A stretch of 64,000 bases of DNA from Rhodocollybia butyracea (GCA_015501585.1 JADNRY010000035.1:186001-250000), one strand, 5' to 3'. Shown: positions 31,004 through 42,566, numbered from the stretch's first letter. Program-made: numbers and translations. Notes: generated by a model not told the origin, from the letters alone.

Positions 31004-34000
31004 TTATCTTTCTATTTATTATTAATTATATAATAAAATAAAACCGTTACTATAAGTATTGTATGATTACTTAAGAGTCTTGTTAGTCTTTTACACCGTC
31101 GTACACACAATAGTATCCTATTTGTCATGTTCACTGGTGTTCTTAAGGACTTTGCCCATAGGGCGCGTTATATACACGTCCAGGCCCAGGCTTGGCTCAC
31201 TTTTCCTTCGGGCAGTCTTTCCTGACTGGGCCAATCTCACACTGCTCCGGTGCCGACCATATTGATTAGGTACTCTGAAGCTGATGTTACGAGTGACAAG
31301 GTCAGGCTTTTTAGAATAAGTGCACTTAACAAGAGTGGCAGTTGAGCAACGGCAGAAATTGCTAGGAACTGCCAGCATTCACGAGGGACGACGTAGAAAC
31401 CGTTTAGACTCATTAAGAATACACTGGCAGGCCTTTCTAAACCAAAAATATGTCTCACAAAACATTTTACTACTGAGAGAATCGGTGTAATTCGGTGAGG
31501 TATGATGGCTAAACCCGTTGGACTGTACTGATCAGGAGCATAGCCTTTCGATAGCCCTTCAGACTCCCCCGTTCGCCACCTCCGTCACTAGTACCTCATA
31601 CACGTCTTAGCTGCAGCTCACCTACGGTGATACTGTATCACTGACTTTCCGTGCGTCCCTCAAGGTAGGGCTATCCATGAGGTGTACAGCTAGCCGAGAA
31701 CTTGGGGTGTAATGGTGTAAGGACACATCAGACAGTGATGATATCGAATATTAACCGTACAGCGCTGCCCGGTCACGTACACACAGTTTCTTCAAAATGG
31801 AGACGAGTGGCTCGAGTCCCCGCCCACAAAAAAGCTATCGCCATCTCGGATGAGTCGAATAACATGCCAGTGAAATACTAGACAATTGAGGTTTGTAAGT
31901 GTGGTTCCGACATCCAGTTGATAGAAGTGGGGAACTATAGTGCACTTATTCGATTTAAGGAAACCATCCGAATGAGTTTGTCCGTCTGTCCACCGTGCGA
32001 GATCCAAACCAGAGTCACTTCAAGTGGCAAGCACCACTGAGATCGAGCTCGAGATTGAAAAAAACAGCTCGTAGCCCGTTCCTAATAGACAAGGCTATTA
32101 CCTAGTGCCACTCAAAGCGCTATGTAAGCGTAAGCTGGGCCAAAGTAACTTTCGCACTGGCTCACTGACAGGAGTTTCGATACGTGTATACATCTGGCAA
32201 TTTTATTCTAAGATCAATTTATCGCGCACAGAGGAATACCTTATGATGTGCATTCAGCTTTCTACAAAGGTCCTTTGTGCCCACGGTTCTGAAATCCCTT
32301 ACAGATGGAGCAAGCGTGTCGCACCTTCAATGCTAGTCCCCCTGCAGTCCGACTCGTCTCCAATAGTTTCTTCAGCCGCCGCTGATGTGGTCCGAACCCC
32401 TACATCAACGGCGGACGACTCCATTCTGTTGGTATACTACATGTGACTGAGGTAGCATACAATGCATGAAAGCTGCCGTTTTCACTGAGTTTTCATGGTT
32501 GTAAAACATTTGCGGATGCACCTTCGCTGAAGTTCACTGAAGATCCGCTGATGATCAGAGAGACTGCCATTGTACTGAGATCGTTGATGTTCGCTGACCA
32601 TCCCTGAGCCCTTCAACTCCGCGCTGCTCTGAACAGTGAAATGCCTGGGGAGTCAGGACCTTCTTCAAGGCATGAGAAAAATCCAAAGGACACCGCATAA
32701 GCTCGCATAAGTGGGCCGCTGAGATCTGCGTGCCATGCGCGTCAGGACATTTGGCACGCGCGCGCTTTCTTAGTTTGATTTCCTGCTAATATGAAGGATC
32801 AAAATGCGAACTCAGCGAGTTCTGTAATTTCGATACCTCGACAGCACGGTCTACATGTGCAGGGGTCCAGTCAACTTAGGCGCTCATACGTACTAGTCGC
32901 CAACTTTATTCACTTCTCCCACCTCAATATCTCTTAGACAGTAGCTCATATGATGCTCGCTGTGCCATGTTCATCTCACTGAGTGACTCGGGCCACTCAA
33001 GTAATGAATACAATTCAAACAGTTGATCGAGGAACTTGTTACATACCACGAAATCTAGTACAACAGGTCAAATGCCGACGCTTATTCCAGGGGAATCAAC
33101 GAAATATGAAGGCGGCTTAGGGCAACCAGCGCATAAGTATTTGAATACTAGTACATGTATAGATATATGGAAATAAAGAAAACTAGGTCCCACCGTAGTG
33201 AAGGGAATTCCGACAGGTTATTAACACAAAAGCCCCCAAGATACGTAAGGAGCAACCGTTTGACTATCATAGACTAACCCGAGCAAAAAAGTGGATCGAC
33301 CTTGTCATTCCAATGTGAGCCACAGTGTGAAGGTAAAATAACTTGGAAGAGCACTAGAAGTTTCTCAGAGAAATAAGTATCGAGAGCAACAACAACAACC
33401 ATCATCCCACTGTACTTTCACCCAGATTTGAGCTCTAAGTACATCTAACTTGCCATCTATATCAAAAATAGGTCTCTATTGAAGCTCGTATCTTGGCAAA
33501 AGTCATTCAAGAACCAAAGCGTCAATTTCCTTTTCGGAAAATTTGAACCATGTCTCAAAGCTCAATACTCATCGAAATCTGCGGGGATATCAGCTCTGAG
33601 TCAGCTCCCAGTCAGCGCGCCGCTTCTATCTGCGCTCAGAAAAACAGACTCAATGATGCAGACTTTGCTTGTCTTTGCATGAACTGATCTTTGACTGGGG
33701 CGATTCGTGCGGAGAACGTCAAACCCGCGTCAAACTTATCATTAATTTCGAGCGATGATCCGACCTTTACCTCATTTTCCCCTTGATGTCTCCCCATACC
33801 GTGCAAGCCAGCCACCACCTGCTATGTCGCCCTCTACAACTGGATCTCTCGATCGGCAGCAAGAAATTAGGGCGTTGGAGCTCACGCTGGACGTGACATT
33901 GGATGCCTAGTCGTAAAAGAGCCGAAAATTTTGACTGACAGCGGTAAAGCAGGCTCATAAAGCTGAGCTTACAAGTTACCAGACGAAGCCCAGATTGTGT

Positions 34001-34130
34001 TGTCTCAAACGAGCCGAAAAATGCGTCCCACCTAAGTAAATTAATAGCACCACGTGTTACGGAAATGTTGACGAGAGAAAATATGCCGTACTACACTGCT
34101 TTCACAGTCACTGTCAGACATGCAGCCATA

Positions 34131-35330
34131 GGGATAAAACTATTGAGAAACCCCAACTCACGCGGAAACCCATCAGAGAAACCGTTTGACTATGCAGGAG
34201 CCCATGGTTGTTGCGGCCAGACCCCGGATTAGTAATACCGGGCACCGAATTAGTGCCATCAATTTGCGAAGTCGTTGCGAAGAGTAAAACGAGATGAAAG
34301 TGAGTAGCGCCGCTGACGACGAATGAGGTAGAGCTGACCTTGTACCTGTCCGTTAGCCCGTAATCAAACATTCTTCGCGGCATAGAGAATCAGCAAAGCA
34401 ATTAACCAATCGCCCTGGATCAAAAGTACGACTCGGATGCTCAAAACAAGTATGAACTGGGTACTTGACTGGGTAAAGGATCGTTGGGATATTCATCTCA
34501 TTCAGCCTTGCAGTCTTGTCAAATGGCATTTCATCTTGAATAACTTGAAGAGTGCAGAGAGGTTTAATAGAGTGCCTTCCTGCCAATCTTGGGCTCAGAG
34601 TCAATGCAGTTCTTGGAAGTGTCTCAAAAATGAATCTTGTGATTTTGATTGAACATTAATGCAATGTTTGTAGTACTACTAGTAGTATTACTACATGCCC
34701 ATAACTCTTATATGGCATGATAGCCAATCAATAAGTACAAATAAGTATACAGGCCCAGAATGGTTACTATTCCGAGTCTGTATGGGGCTAATGGTCGAGA
34801 AGCGACTAGATATTTTCACAGATTTGCAGCGATTCATGCACTCCGAGTCGCCTGGGCCCTGAACTGCGTTTCCCGAGATTTTTCGACTCGTAAAATTGCA
34901 AGTGAAATGTTGCCATTGACTCAATGATAGTATAGCTGAAATTATCAAAACTTCAAGAAGCTTGAAAGAAGCTTGACTTCAAGTTTCAATCTGTCAGCGG
35001 AGATTCACAGAATGACACAGTGCAGCTTCTCGGAACACTGATTTTTTGAGTTCTATTTTGTGTACATAGTATAAGTATGTACTACAAAGTTTTCTCTGAG
35101 CTCTCTGCTTTTGTCAAGAGTTACTATCTGTAAAGCTCCCAAGTCTTCGTGTTGTCAGTAAGTCCTAATATATTCTGGGCCTTCTAGGCCGCGACTAACT
35201 CTCGCGTCGAAGGTTGTCGGACCAGGCGCTAGAAGCGCACGGCCGGTCACCGGCCGGCTACCAGAAACCCCATCAGTGACTTTTCGAGAGGGTTTCTGCA
35301 AAAATTGGGGTTTCTCAATAGTTTTATCCC
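34131..35330. mobile_element. 1,200-bp element with 26-bp perfect inverted repeats
   Basis: The ends are a perfect 26-bp inverted repeat beginning GGGATAAAACTATTGAGAAA (34131-34156 and 35305-35330). The direct repeat AGCCATA lies just outside both ends (34124-34130, 35331-35337). The interior has no long frame or recognisable transposase. Non-autonomous DNA transposon of undetermined superfamily; the 7-bp (or 8-bp, one base shifted) duplication would fit hAT-like. Confidence 0.75.
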
Positions 35331-36284
35331 AGCCATAGTACTACTAGTCGAACTTATTCTCATTCTCATTTCATTAGCGCCACGCTTACCATATTGAGTG
35401 AAGGGATTCCCTTATTTGGTGTAAGCGCCCAGAACGAATAAAAGGCTGGGGTTCCGGGAAATATTCTGGTAAGGATGTATAATCGAACGTAGTAAACCAC
35501 GACTCCGAACGTCTATTGGTCGCTCTCCTACCACCATCATCCCTTGAGCGCCTAAACCTCATTAACGAGAAAAAGGGCTCGAAAATGGTGAAATGTGGAC
35601 TCGGTATAGCACAGATAGACTCGTAAAGGCCAATATGTGACCTTAGGCAGTATTTTTTCGCAGGCTTAGACGACGTGGAAGTAGTAGTCGACGCCAATGG
35701 ACTAGCCCCTTTCTTTTCACTGCGTGTCAACATTGCACATGCATCGTCGGCTGTAATCAATAGCTTCTATAACGATATGGGACTTCCAAAAAGTTTGGAA
35801 ATATTGTATAAACATCTCCAGTAACCGTTAGCATCACACGGAAACGTTCCATATCATTCCTTTCTGAATATACCGAGACCGACTCAAATCATTCACTGCA
35901 CCCAACCCATCTAATGATAAAGTTAGTGAAAAGTTTGTGTTGTCCTTGCAAAGGTTGCTAAGTGAAGAAATGGATGCTGGGCCATTGGATTAAGTGTCCC
36001 TGTGAAGACCATATGGTAGACTGGTGCACTGTATCTTGACAATTAATGATGCAAACAGCCGAATGTCGTTAGCCCCCACGGCCCTTATATTAGTAGAGCG
36101 CCTCAGTTCACTTCTATAGTGACATCTCTTTATCGTGTCTAACATCAGCGTTGTGCGTCCGGAGGAACCAGCCTCTCAACACAGCAGCGTTGAGGTTAGA
36201 TGCCCGCGGCACATATCCCAGGCGCAATATGTGTAGCGTGGAACCCGGCTGTTTCTAAATGGGACCGTGCCGGTTAAACCTACC

Positions 36285-36425
36285 TACACGGCCAAACCCT
36301 CCCTTCCGGCTCGGGCTGAAAGGTTCCGGATGTCCCGGGGCTAAATATCTTTTGGCGCTGAGCCGCAAAAATTTGAAACCTAGTCTTAAATAGTTAGATA
36401 CCGCTTAGGACAAACTTTTTTGGTA
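36285..36425. repeat. Dispersed repeat, copy 2 (empty site)
   Basis: TACACGGCCAAACCCTCCCT runs directly into CCGGCTCGGGCTGAAAGGTT with no insert. This is the uninterrupted counterpart of 25700-25725 plus 26268-26395. Confidence 0.65.
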
Positions 36426-36566
36426 CTACACTGGTCCTACATTGCACAAAGCACTCAGTGCAATACCAACAACTGTGAAAAACCATGTCATATCATGGCG
36501 TTTTGCCGCCCAAAGGTTTTGATGACGAAAAAGGCAAGTCCCATCACAATATAAGTTTCCGATGAA

Positions 36567-36912
36567 TTGATACAGAGTGACCTTCAGTCTGGCGCGTTGA
36601 ATTTGAAGGGAAACAATGGCGCGTATACTGCCTACTTTGCCGACACAGTGTCGGCCAGAGCCTCTATCATGCCAACGATCACAAGAGCTTGGAACCAAGG
36701 TCACGGATCCTGGGTGGAAGCAGTGAGTACAGACGTGTTGTTTTATAAAAGGACGCTAACCTACTCTCTAAAGACTGCTGGAGGACTTTATGCGCTTCGA
36801 CGAAGGGGACTTCAAAGGCCTGGTTCCTGATGGAGAGCCCCTTCAAGCCGTGTCGACAGCTGGTGGTGCAGGTGGGTTGCCTGGGAGCAATGTGCTCGCC
36901 TTATGTACATAG
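36567..36912 (+). pseudogene. Coding-like remnant of unknown family
   Basis: One frame reads GNNGAYTAYFADTVSARASI and a HGSWVEA end, followed by a GT..AG intron-like gap. A different frame then reads LEDFMRFDEGDFKGLVPDGE and ends at TAG 36910-36912. The two halves look like real protein but their phases do not agree across the possible splice. No upstream exon was found, so I call it a broken gene fragment. Family not recognised. Confidence 0.4.
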
Positions 36913-37211
36913 GTTAACTAGTTAAATGCCGGCAGCTGTAACCCGCATATCTTTATTGTAGAATCGTTTCTTTTGTAACGTCGCGTCGTGAACGCGGTGA
37001 GAATTTACCTAGGCTGGTGAGCAATGTGATACGTGAGCTGAACATGTGAGCTTGTGATCTGAACATGTGAATGGTGAGTCACGTATGTTCAACTTCTTTC
37101 TCTCAACGTCCATCATCCCTGCACCAACGCTTATCGTCAATTTGTCGGCGCTCAGACATACGCATGAGAGTCGCCTGAATCACACTCAATATCGCAAGTA
37201 CAAAATCAAGC

Positions 37212-37313
37212 AACATTCTTCAATAATCAGCGTCTGTAGCTTCAAGGCAAGGCGGAATCTCAAACATTCTTCAAGAATCAGCGTTCTTAGCTTCATGGCA
37301 AAGCAGAAGCTCA
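37212..37313 (+). repeat. 51-bp imperfect tandem repeat
   Basis: Two units starting AACATTCTTCAA(T/G)AATCAGCG at 37212 and 37263, about 80% identical. No gene association is evident. Confidence 0.65.
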
Positions 37314-37699
37314 GACTTTATTGAAAATGAAGCAACTGCAACGCTCTTCAAGTTTAATTCTGATATCTATCCAGCCAACTTCAATCTGAAGATCAACGCT
37401 CAAAGTTACCTCTGTTTGTCTGCACACCTCTAGTTGTGCTATCTCAAGATCAAGGCCTTCATCTGCTTTTGCTGCGCTACAGTTATCGATGCGGTTTGTT
37501 TTTTTTTTCATTATGTTCTCACATCTCTCACTCTTGGTTTTCTAACAGCTCTCCTGCAGTACGAGTTTCCAACGGTATGTTTGCATTTCTCCTCAGAAAT
37601 CATTACTTGCTTATTGTTGAATCTAGGGGAACGGTTGGTTTACGTGGGTATACAGAGTAGGCAGATAGCGACGTGCAACGTGTAGTAACAGTAGCTAGA

Positions 37700-37985
37700 A
37701 ATATAAAGCATTTTTGGAATGAAAACGAAAACGAAACAGGGAAGAACCGGAAGAGCTAATAGAGCCGGAACAACCAGGGTGAGGCGGTGCACAGTCATCC
37801 CAAGCACAACGCTCAATTAATACCGAGCATAAGCCTCTTGCACCTGAGCTTAATTTTCGTTGATCACAGCTGAGGGCCAAATTACGGTTTTTAGACCTAG
37901 CTTCGGTTATTTGGTACTTGGGATCAACAGGGCTGGGCTAGCCTCAGTCGGATAGATTGTCACGGCAGTGTACCTACCTACCGTG
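37700..37985 (+). repeat. Diverged dispersed repeat, copy B
   Basis: Partner of 30240-30470 (see that entry). It lies 340 bp upstream of antiporter copy 2. Confidence 0.6.
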
Positions 37986-38326
37986 GTTGGTGAGGTACCT
38001 GACTTGAATATTACCAGCGCTCAGATCTCAGATCTTGGACCGTAGTTACTTCATTCTTTCGTTTCATAGATTCCGAAAGCCGGTATTTACACAACTTGAC
38101 CTCGGGTGAACGGTGGGGTTCAAACTTTTATGGCGCAGACCGGATGCAACAGCAAATTAATGAAGAAAACGATGTGTTGGACCGACATGAAACTCATACT
38201 TGTAACATGGCTCGATCCCCCAGCTGTACATACACAGTTCTGGAGTCTGTGTATGGTGTAAGGTACTTGATTTATAGATACTCAAAGAATCAAGCTCCCC
38301 CAGTAACTTTTGTCTCATCGGTCGGC

Positions 38327-40597
38327 ATGGCTCTTCAACTCCTCGATGTGCGTATGTTTCCATTACCATCCCTCAAGCAATCGTTTACCGTGATTTTCTG
38401 GAAAGGTGTCTACCCCCGGAATTGCGTATATATGTAAGTGCTCTATGCTCATCCCAGTTCTAATGCTCAACGACAAGCTTTAATCATCAGGTTTAGGAGG
38501 GTAAGTTATTCTGCGTTACTTATGTTTTTATCGACTCAATGTATCATCTTTAACAGATTCATAGTCGTATTCTCCTTGTTCTCCGTCCTTATGAAGGAAA
38601 AGGTCTATCGCCCCTCCTTCCAAGTTACCTCGTTTCTCATCCACTTTCAGATATATTTAAACGAAGTTGTTCTGGGAACAGCTTTCGGAATCATCATCGG
38701 ACCACATGGAGGGAACATAATTAATCCTCGCTCCTGGAGTTCGTCCTTAGAATCTCAAAATAATATCACACTAGAAGTTATGCGCATCGTACTTGGTGTT
38801 GGCTTGTTCGTCATCGGCGTAGAGCTCCCAAAAAGTTACATGTGGAAACACGCCCGTTCTCTGCTTGCAATGGTCATTCCCACAATGGCAGCTGGATGGC
38901 TTCTTGTTGGAGGTTTGTAGCGTCTTCATGCCATTTAGTAACCAAATATCTCACTCTTCCCATAGGAATTTTAAAACTCCTGTTTCCGAGCTTGACATTT
39001 GTTTCCTGCCTCGTTATCGCGGCTTGCCTCACGCCAACGGATCCAATTATATGTGCTGCAATCGTCGGTGTGTCTTGTCCACCTGTATTCCACATACACT
39101 GTATATTCCAACACCTTGACTCCAGGAGGTAAATTCGCAACGGATAATGTTGACATCAAGCTCCGCCAAATATTATCTGCAGAATCAGCAGCAAATGACG
39201 GTCTAGCATACCCATTCTTAAGTATATCAATCTACCTTACCATCGAGTCTTCAAAACGTACCGCCTTTGGTAAATGGTTTTTGGTTGGATGGCTGTGTGA
39301 GTCTGTTTATTTGTTGTACAGCTGATAGCGGTTGATGTAGTACTCATACTGATTCAACAACAGATCAAGTCATTCTGGGTGTCATATTAGGAGCAGTCAT
39401 TGGTCTGTTCGGCTCTAACTATCCTTCAGAAGATATCCGGTGCAACTACCATCTATACTAGGTTTTCTATTCTCTTGTCTTTTCCAGCTCTCAGGGCGCA
39501 GGGGCTTTGTTAACCGCGAATCTTATGTTGCTCAGTACGTGTACTATCAGTCAAGATTATGACTATCAACTAGTATTCCAAGGTACATTGCCATGACTTT
39601 ATTCACCATTGGTGTGGCCCACACAATTGGAAGCGACGACTTGTTAGCGGCCTTTGCTGCAGGTATTTATTTTGCTTTGATTTTGGCCTTGTTCACTAAC
39701 CACTCCCACTCCTACACCCCTCACTCAGGGACCGCCATATCATGGGACGGACGGTTTAATGAACAAACCAAAGATGAACACCTTAACGATCAAGCCGACG
39801 ATAAAACCATAGGCGGCGGATCCGGACAAGGTGAAGGACAAATTGAAGACGAAGAATACGAAAAGGAAGCATTCGTCTCTGTAATTGACTTTGTTCTCAA
39901 CTGTAAGCTCGTCCCTTCTGAGCAACGACAATTCACTCATCAATGTTCTTTTCAGCTGCTGGCTTTATTTATATCGGTGAGCCCTGGGCCCATCAAACCC
40001 AACATCTTCTTACTTGCTGTTAGGCGCTTGGTTGCCTTTCCAAGACTTCAATTTGCCTAATCTCGGAATTGTGCCTTGGAAATTGACTGTTTTGTTCATC
40101 GCTATCGTGTTTCTCAGACGGATCCCTGCCTTGATGGCTCTCTATAAATGTATCCCAGAAATTGTCACATGGAAACAGGCTCTTTTTGCCGGGCACTTTG
40201 GTAGGCGATCCCGAGCAATTAATTCTTGTCTTCCTGACTGAGAGTTTTATTCGTAGGACCAGTAAGCCATTTCCTATCTCCTTTGTTACATTGCAATGTA
40301 GTCCTGACAGATGGGAGTCGGCGCAGTTTTCATTTCAACACTGGCCTTGACTGAACTCTCTGCTCCTCATAATCCACCACGAAATCAAGAAGAACTCCTG
40401 GCACTCTGTATACAGCCCATTGTAGCATTTGTGGTGTTGGGATCAATAATCATTCGTTCGTACTGATTTTCCGTATATTCACTGTGGACCCATGTTTTTC
40501 TTCAGACGGTCTTTCCATCCCGCTCTTCGAGTTTGGGAGACACTTTCTCCCGAACAGAACTGGGCCTACCAAGATACTTCCCATCTCCGACGTTTAA
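38327..40597 (+). CDS. Na+(K+)/H+ antiporter, fungal Nha1/Sod2 type, copy 2
   Basis: Sixteen exons: 38327-38347, 38406-38433, 38491-38500, 38557-38602, 38651-38912, 38966-39067, 39126-39296, 39364-39402, 39462-39534, 39583-39662, 39729-39902, 39956-39976, 40024-40200, 40257-40261, 40311-40455, 40506-40597; about 481 aa. It starts MALQLLDV, the normal N-terminus of the family. Motifs as in copy 1: IGVELPKSYM, ACLTPTDPII, AESAANDGLAYPF, IGSDDLLAAFAAG, GPMGVGAVF. It has the same 5-nt exon (40257-40261), three introns copy 1 lacks, and an extra Gly/acidic insert (KTIGGGSGQGEGQIEDEE). After HGLSIP the tail stops within about 25 residues; a neighbouring frame stays open to 40754, so a late frameshift is possible. 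About 80% identical to copy 1 in the membrane core by eye. Confidence 0.85.
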
Positions 40598-40762
40598 GAA
40601 GCCATCTCAACAGTCTTTGGGTAATGAATATGCTGGTTCGCGCGTCTTTTCTGGAAAAAGAGAGTGGTTGGTATACTATGTCGTGGATATACAATGGGTC
40701 CGGGATGTTTCAAAGCGCAGTCCAATCATACAGTATAGTACTAGAAGTGGGTAAATATAAAA

Positions 40763-41773
40763 TCACTCGAATGGGTTCGTCCGTCCGCCCTATTAGAAAG
40801 TTGAGCGCAGAACAAGTAGAGCAGAATTAAACAGCATACCTGATTATCAGCATCACGATCTTCACCACAACCGCATAGCCATTCATGCCACCATCGCGTC
40901 TTCTCTGGTTCTTGATATGAACGGGCTTCGAGCAAAGGAGGAGAGACTGCATGTGGCGGAACATCAACTGGGGGCGGCGGAGTCTTCGGAGGAGGAAGAT
41001 TTATTGGTTCTGGCGGAGGAGGACGAGAAAACGATGATGAATGGGCAAGTAATGTAGGGCGACTTGCTGTTGGAGTGACGATATTAGTAGGGTTCGGATC
41101 ATTCGGTAGGGGGTCTGACGGGCTCATGACTGCTGTGATCTGCTGTGAGTCCGCAAAAGGAGACACGGGAGGATTGGCAAACGGATTTTCTGGGCTTTCT
41201 TCCAGATGTAGTGGAGTGGGAAGGGGAGACGGAGACGGAGAATGACCTGGAGTTGTTACCAGATTGTTCAGAGGCAGGACATCGATAGAGTCTTCAGAAC
41301 CAAGAGCTGTATGCTTTCCTAGTTCTCGCTGTCGAAGATTCGACTTTGGCCATAAGGAACTGGTCCGCCATCCATTGTCGGAAGCTGGTTGCGAGGATTT
41401 GGATTCTCGAGCAGCTTTTCGCTTCTGCATTTCGTTAATTTGCCATCGTTTCAAGTTCTAAAATCCAGGTTTTGATACGAAAGTTTTATTAGTTTTCGTA
41501 ATAACTGACCTCTTCAATTCGTCTCGTTTCTATGTCGTCGTCAGCTGTTGGTGGGTATATGCCAGAGTCCGGAACTTCGGATTCAGAGTCATTTCCGCCG
41601 TCTAGATATCTATTCTCTTTCTGCTTCCCTTTACTCGACGATGCCTTGGGTGAATGCAATTCGTCGCCGTCTTCCCATATTCTTCGTCGGCCAAGGTCTT
41701 CGTCATCGGACGGTGATGAAAGAGAGTGAGGGTTATCTGGCGTTATAGTTTCCAACGAGGATATAGAGGTCAT
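40763..41773 (-). CDS. Unknown 302-aa proline-rich protein ending NPFE
   Basis: Exons 41773-41510, 41457-40840, 40789-40763, all phase 0. The N-terminus is acidic and Ser-rich. A basic helical segment (NLKRWQINEMQKRKAARESK) follows, then a long Pro/Ser-rich region (PSPSPLPTP, PPPPEPINLPPPKTPPPPVD), and the C-terminus RWWHEWLCGCGEDRDADNQG-GRTNPFE. The sharply defined Trp/Cys-rich tail suggests a conserved protein of basidiomycetes with a short C-terminal motif. I cannot assign a function. No signal peptide or membrane helix. Converges on antiporter copy 2. Confidence 0.7.
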
Positions 41774-42218
41774 TGTAGGCCTCCTCGTCGTGACGTCGTC
41801 GTCGCACAGGTGGGAGATGAACTCAATACCAGTAGCAAGTCACCTGACTAATTGTCCCAATATAGAACTCAAAGTAGTTACTTAATAGAGTTCTAGTGCT
41901 CAACCGTTCGATAGCATGGACCACATTCACAGCATAAAACGAGCTCTCTGAAACCGATGCACAACTTGCGTATTCGGATAACTTATATAAATATCATAAT
42001 ACATCATCCTACCACCTCCATCGATACCACTACCGTCCGCCTGTACCAACGCGAATCCGTCATCTTCGCTCAGCTCGTCTCGTAATTGTATTTAGTAATT
42101 TTATGTCAGAAAATTCCGCGTCTACGCTCTCCCCCTCGACTTAGCACTTAATACGCTGTCAGAGAGTATTATAGCTTGTATTGTTCGAGAAACTCACTTG
42201 ATATACGATGGATTTGAT
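41774..42218. other. Intergenic
   Basis: About 445 bp between two minus-strand genes. It is pyrimidine rich near 42000-42070 on the plus strand. No gene or repeat recognised. Confidence 0.45.
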
Positions 42219-42461
42219 TTAAGGGAAGTCGCAGTCGGAGGTTACGCTGCCATCTCTCTGGCAGCACGACCTGAAGTTGCTCAGGTGCTCCGAGATAGAG
42301 TCGGCCGCGCAGTCGTTTCCGCCTTGGAACGACCCGCTGAGACTCGCGCAGCAGCTCTTGGTGTGGCCTACGTTGTTGGCACCTCCGGCGCCGAGGCACT
42401 TGCAAGCGTGGGCAGGGATAGCAGCCACGACGGCGACAAGTATGAAAGCGAAGAAGTTCAT
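42219..42461 (-). CDS. Small secreted 8-cysteine protein (80 aa)
   Basis: Single-exon frame, ATG at 42461, stop at 42219-42221. The signal peptide is MNFFAFILVAVVAAIPAHA. Eight Cys follow in the order C-x-C, CC, C, CC, C (CKC, SCC, DC, SCC, DC). The spacing differs from a hydrophobin (C-CC-C-C-CC-C), so it is not one. Size, secretion signal and paired cysteines fit the small secreted protein class common in Agaricomycetes, including candidate effectors, but no specific role can be claimed. A TATA-like box lies 98 bp upstream. Confidence 0.8.
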   Translation of the reverse strand: MNFFAFILVAVVAAIPAHACKCLGAGGANNVGHTKSCCASLSGSFQGGNDCAADSISEHLSNFRSCCQRDGSVTSDCDFP

Positions 42462-42558
42462 AGTGATAGTAAAAAAGTGTGTTGGGTTAAGTGAGTAGTA
42501 GTTGTGCGTTAAGCTGAGTAACTGGGTGTTGGAAGTAGACGGCCTCTACGGGTGGCCT

Positions 42559-42566
42559 TTTATATA
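42559..42566 (-). promoter_or_regulatory. TATA box for the small secreted protein gene
   Basis: TATATAAA on the minus strand, about 98 bp upstream of the ATG at 42461. This is a usual distance for a fungal core promoter of a highly expressed small gene. Confidence 0.6.

Larger units (their letters stand above)
29829..38326. other. Gene-poor region of decayed repeats
   Basis: About 8.5 kb between the MITE and antiporter copy 2. I recognise no complete gene. It holds a decayed antiporter fragment, a coding-like remnant at 36.6-36.9 kb, a 1.2-kb inverted-repeat element, two dispersed-repeat copies, twin hairpins and a 51-bp imperfect tandem repeat. Several frames of 60-125 codons (for example 32105-32446 plus, 35386-35760 minus) have no motif and no splice support. 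Confidence 0.5.

Noticed and set aside
30917..31320. Possible solo LTR starting TGTAAC
   Set aside because: No matching CA-ended 3' boundary or 5-bp duplication could be found.
32105..32446. 113-codon plus-strand frame in the gene-poor region
   Set aside because: No motif, no splice support, and composition like the surrounding non-coding sequence.
35386..35760. 124-codon minus-strand frame
   Set aside because: Starts at TTG; the shorter ATG version has no recognisable domain. Left unannotated for lack of support.
42219..42461. Hydrophobin call for the small 8-Cys protein
   Set aside because: Cysteine order is C-C-CC-C-CC-C rather than C-CC-C-C-CC-C, and the hydrophobic spacing is wrong.
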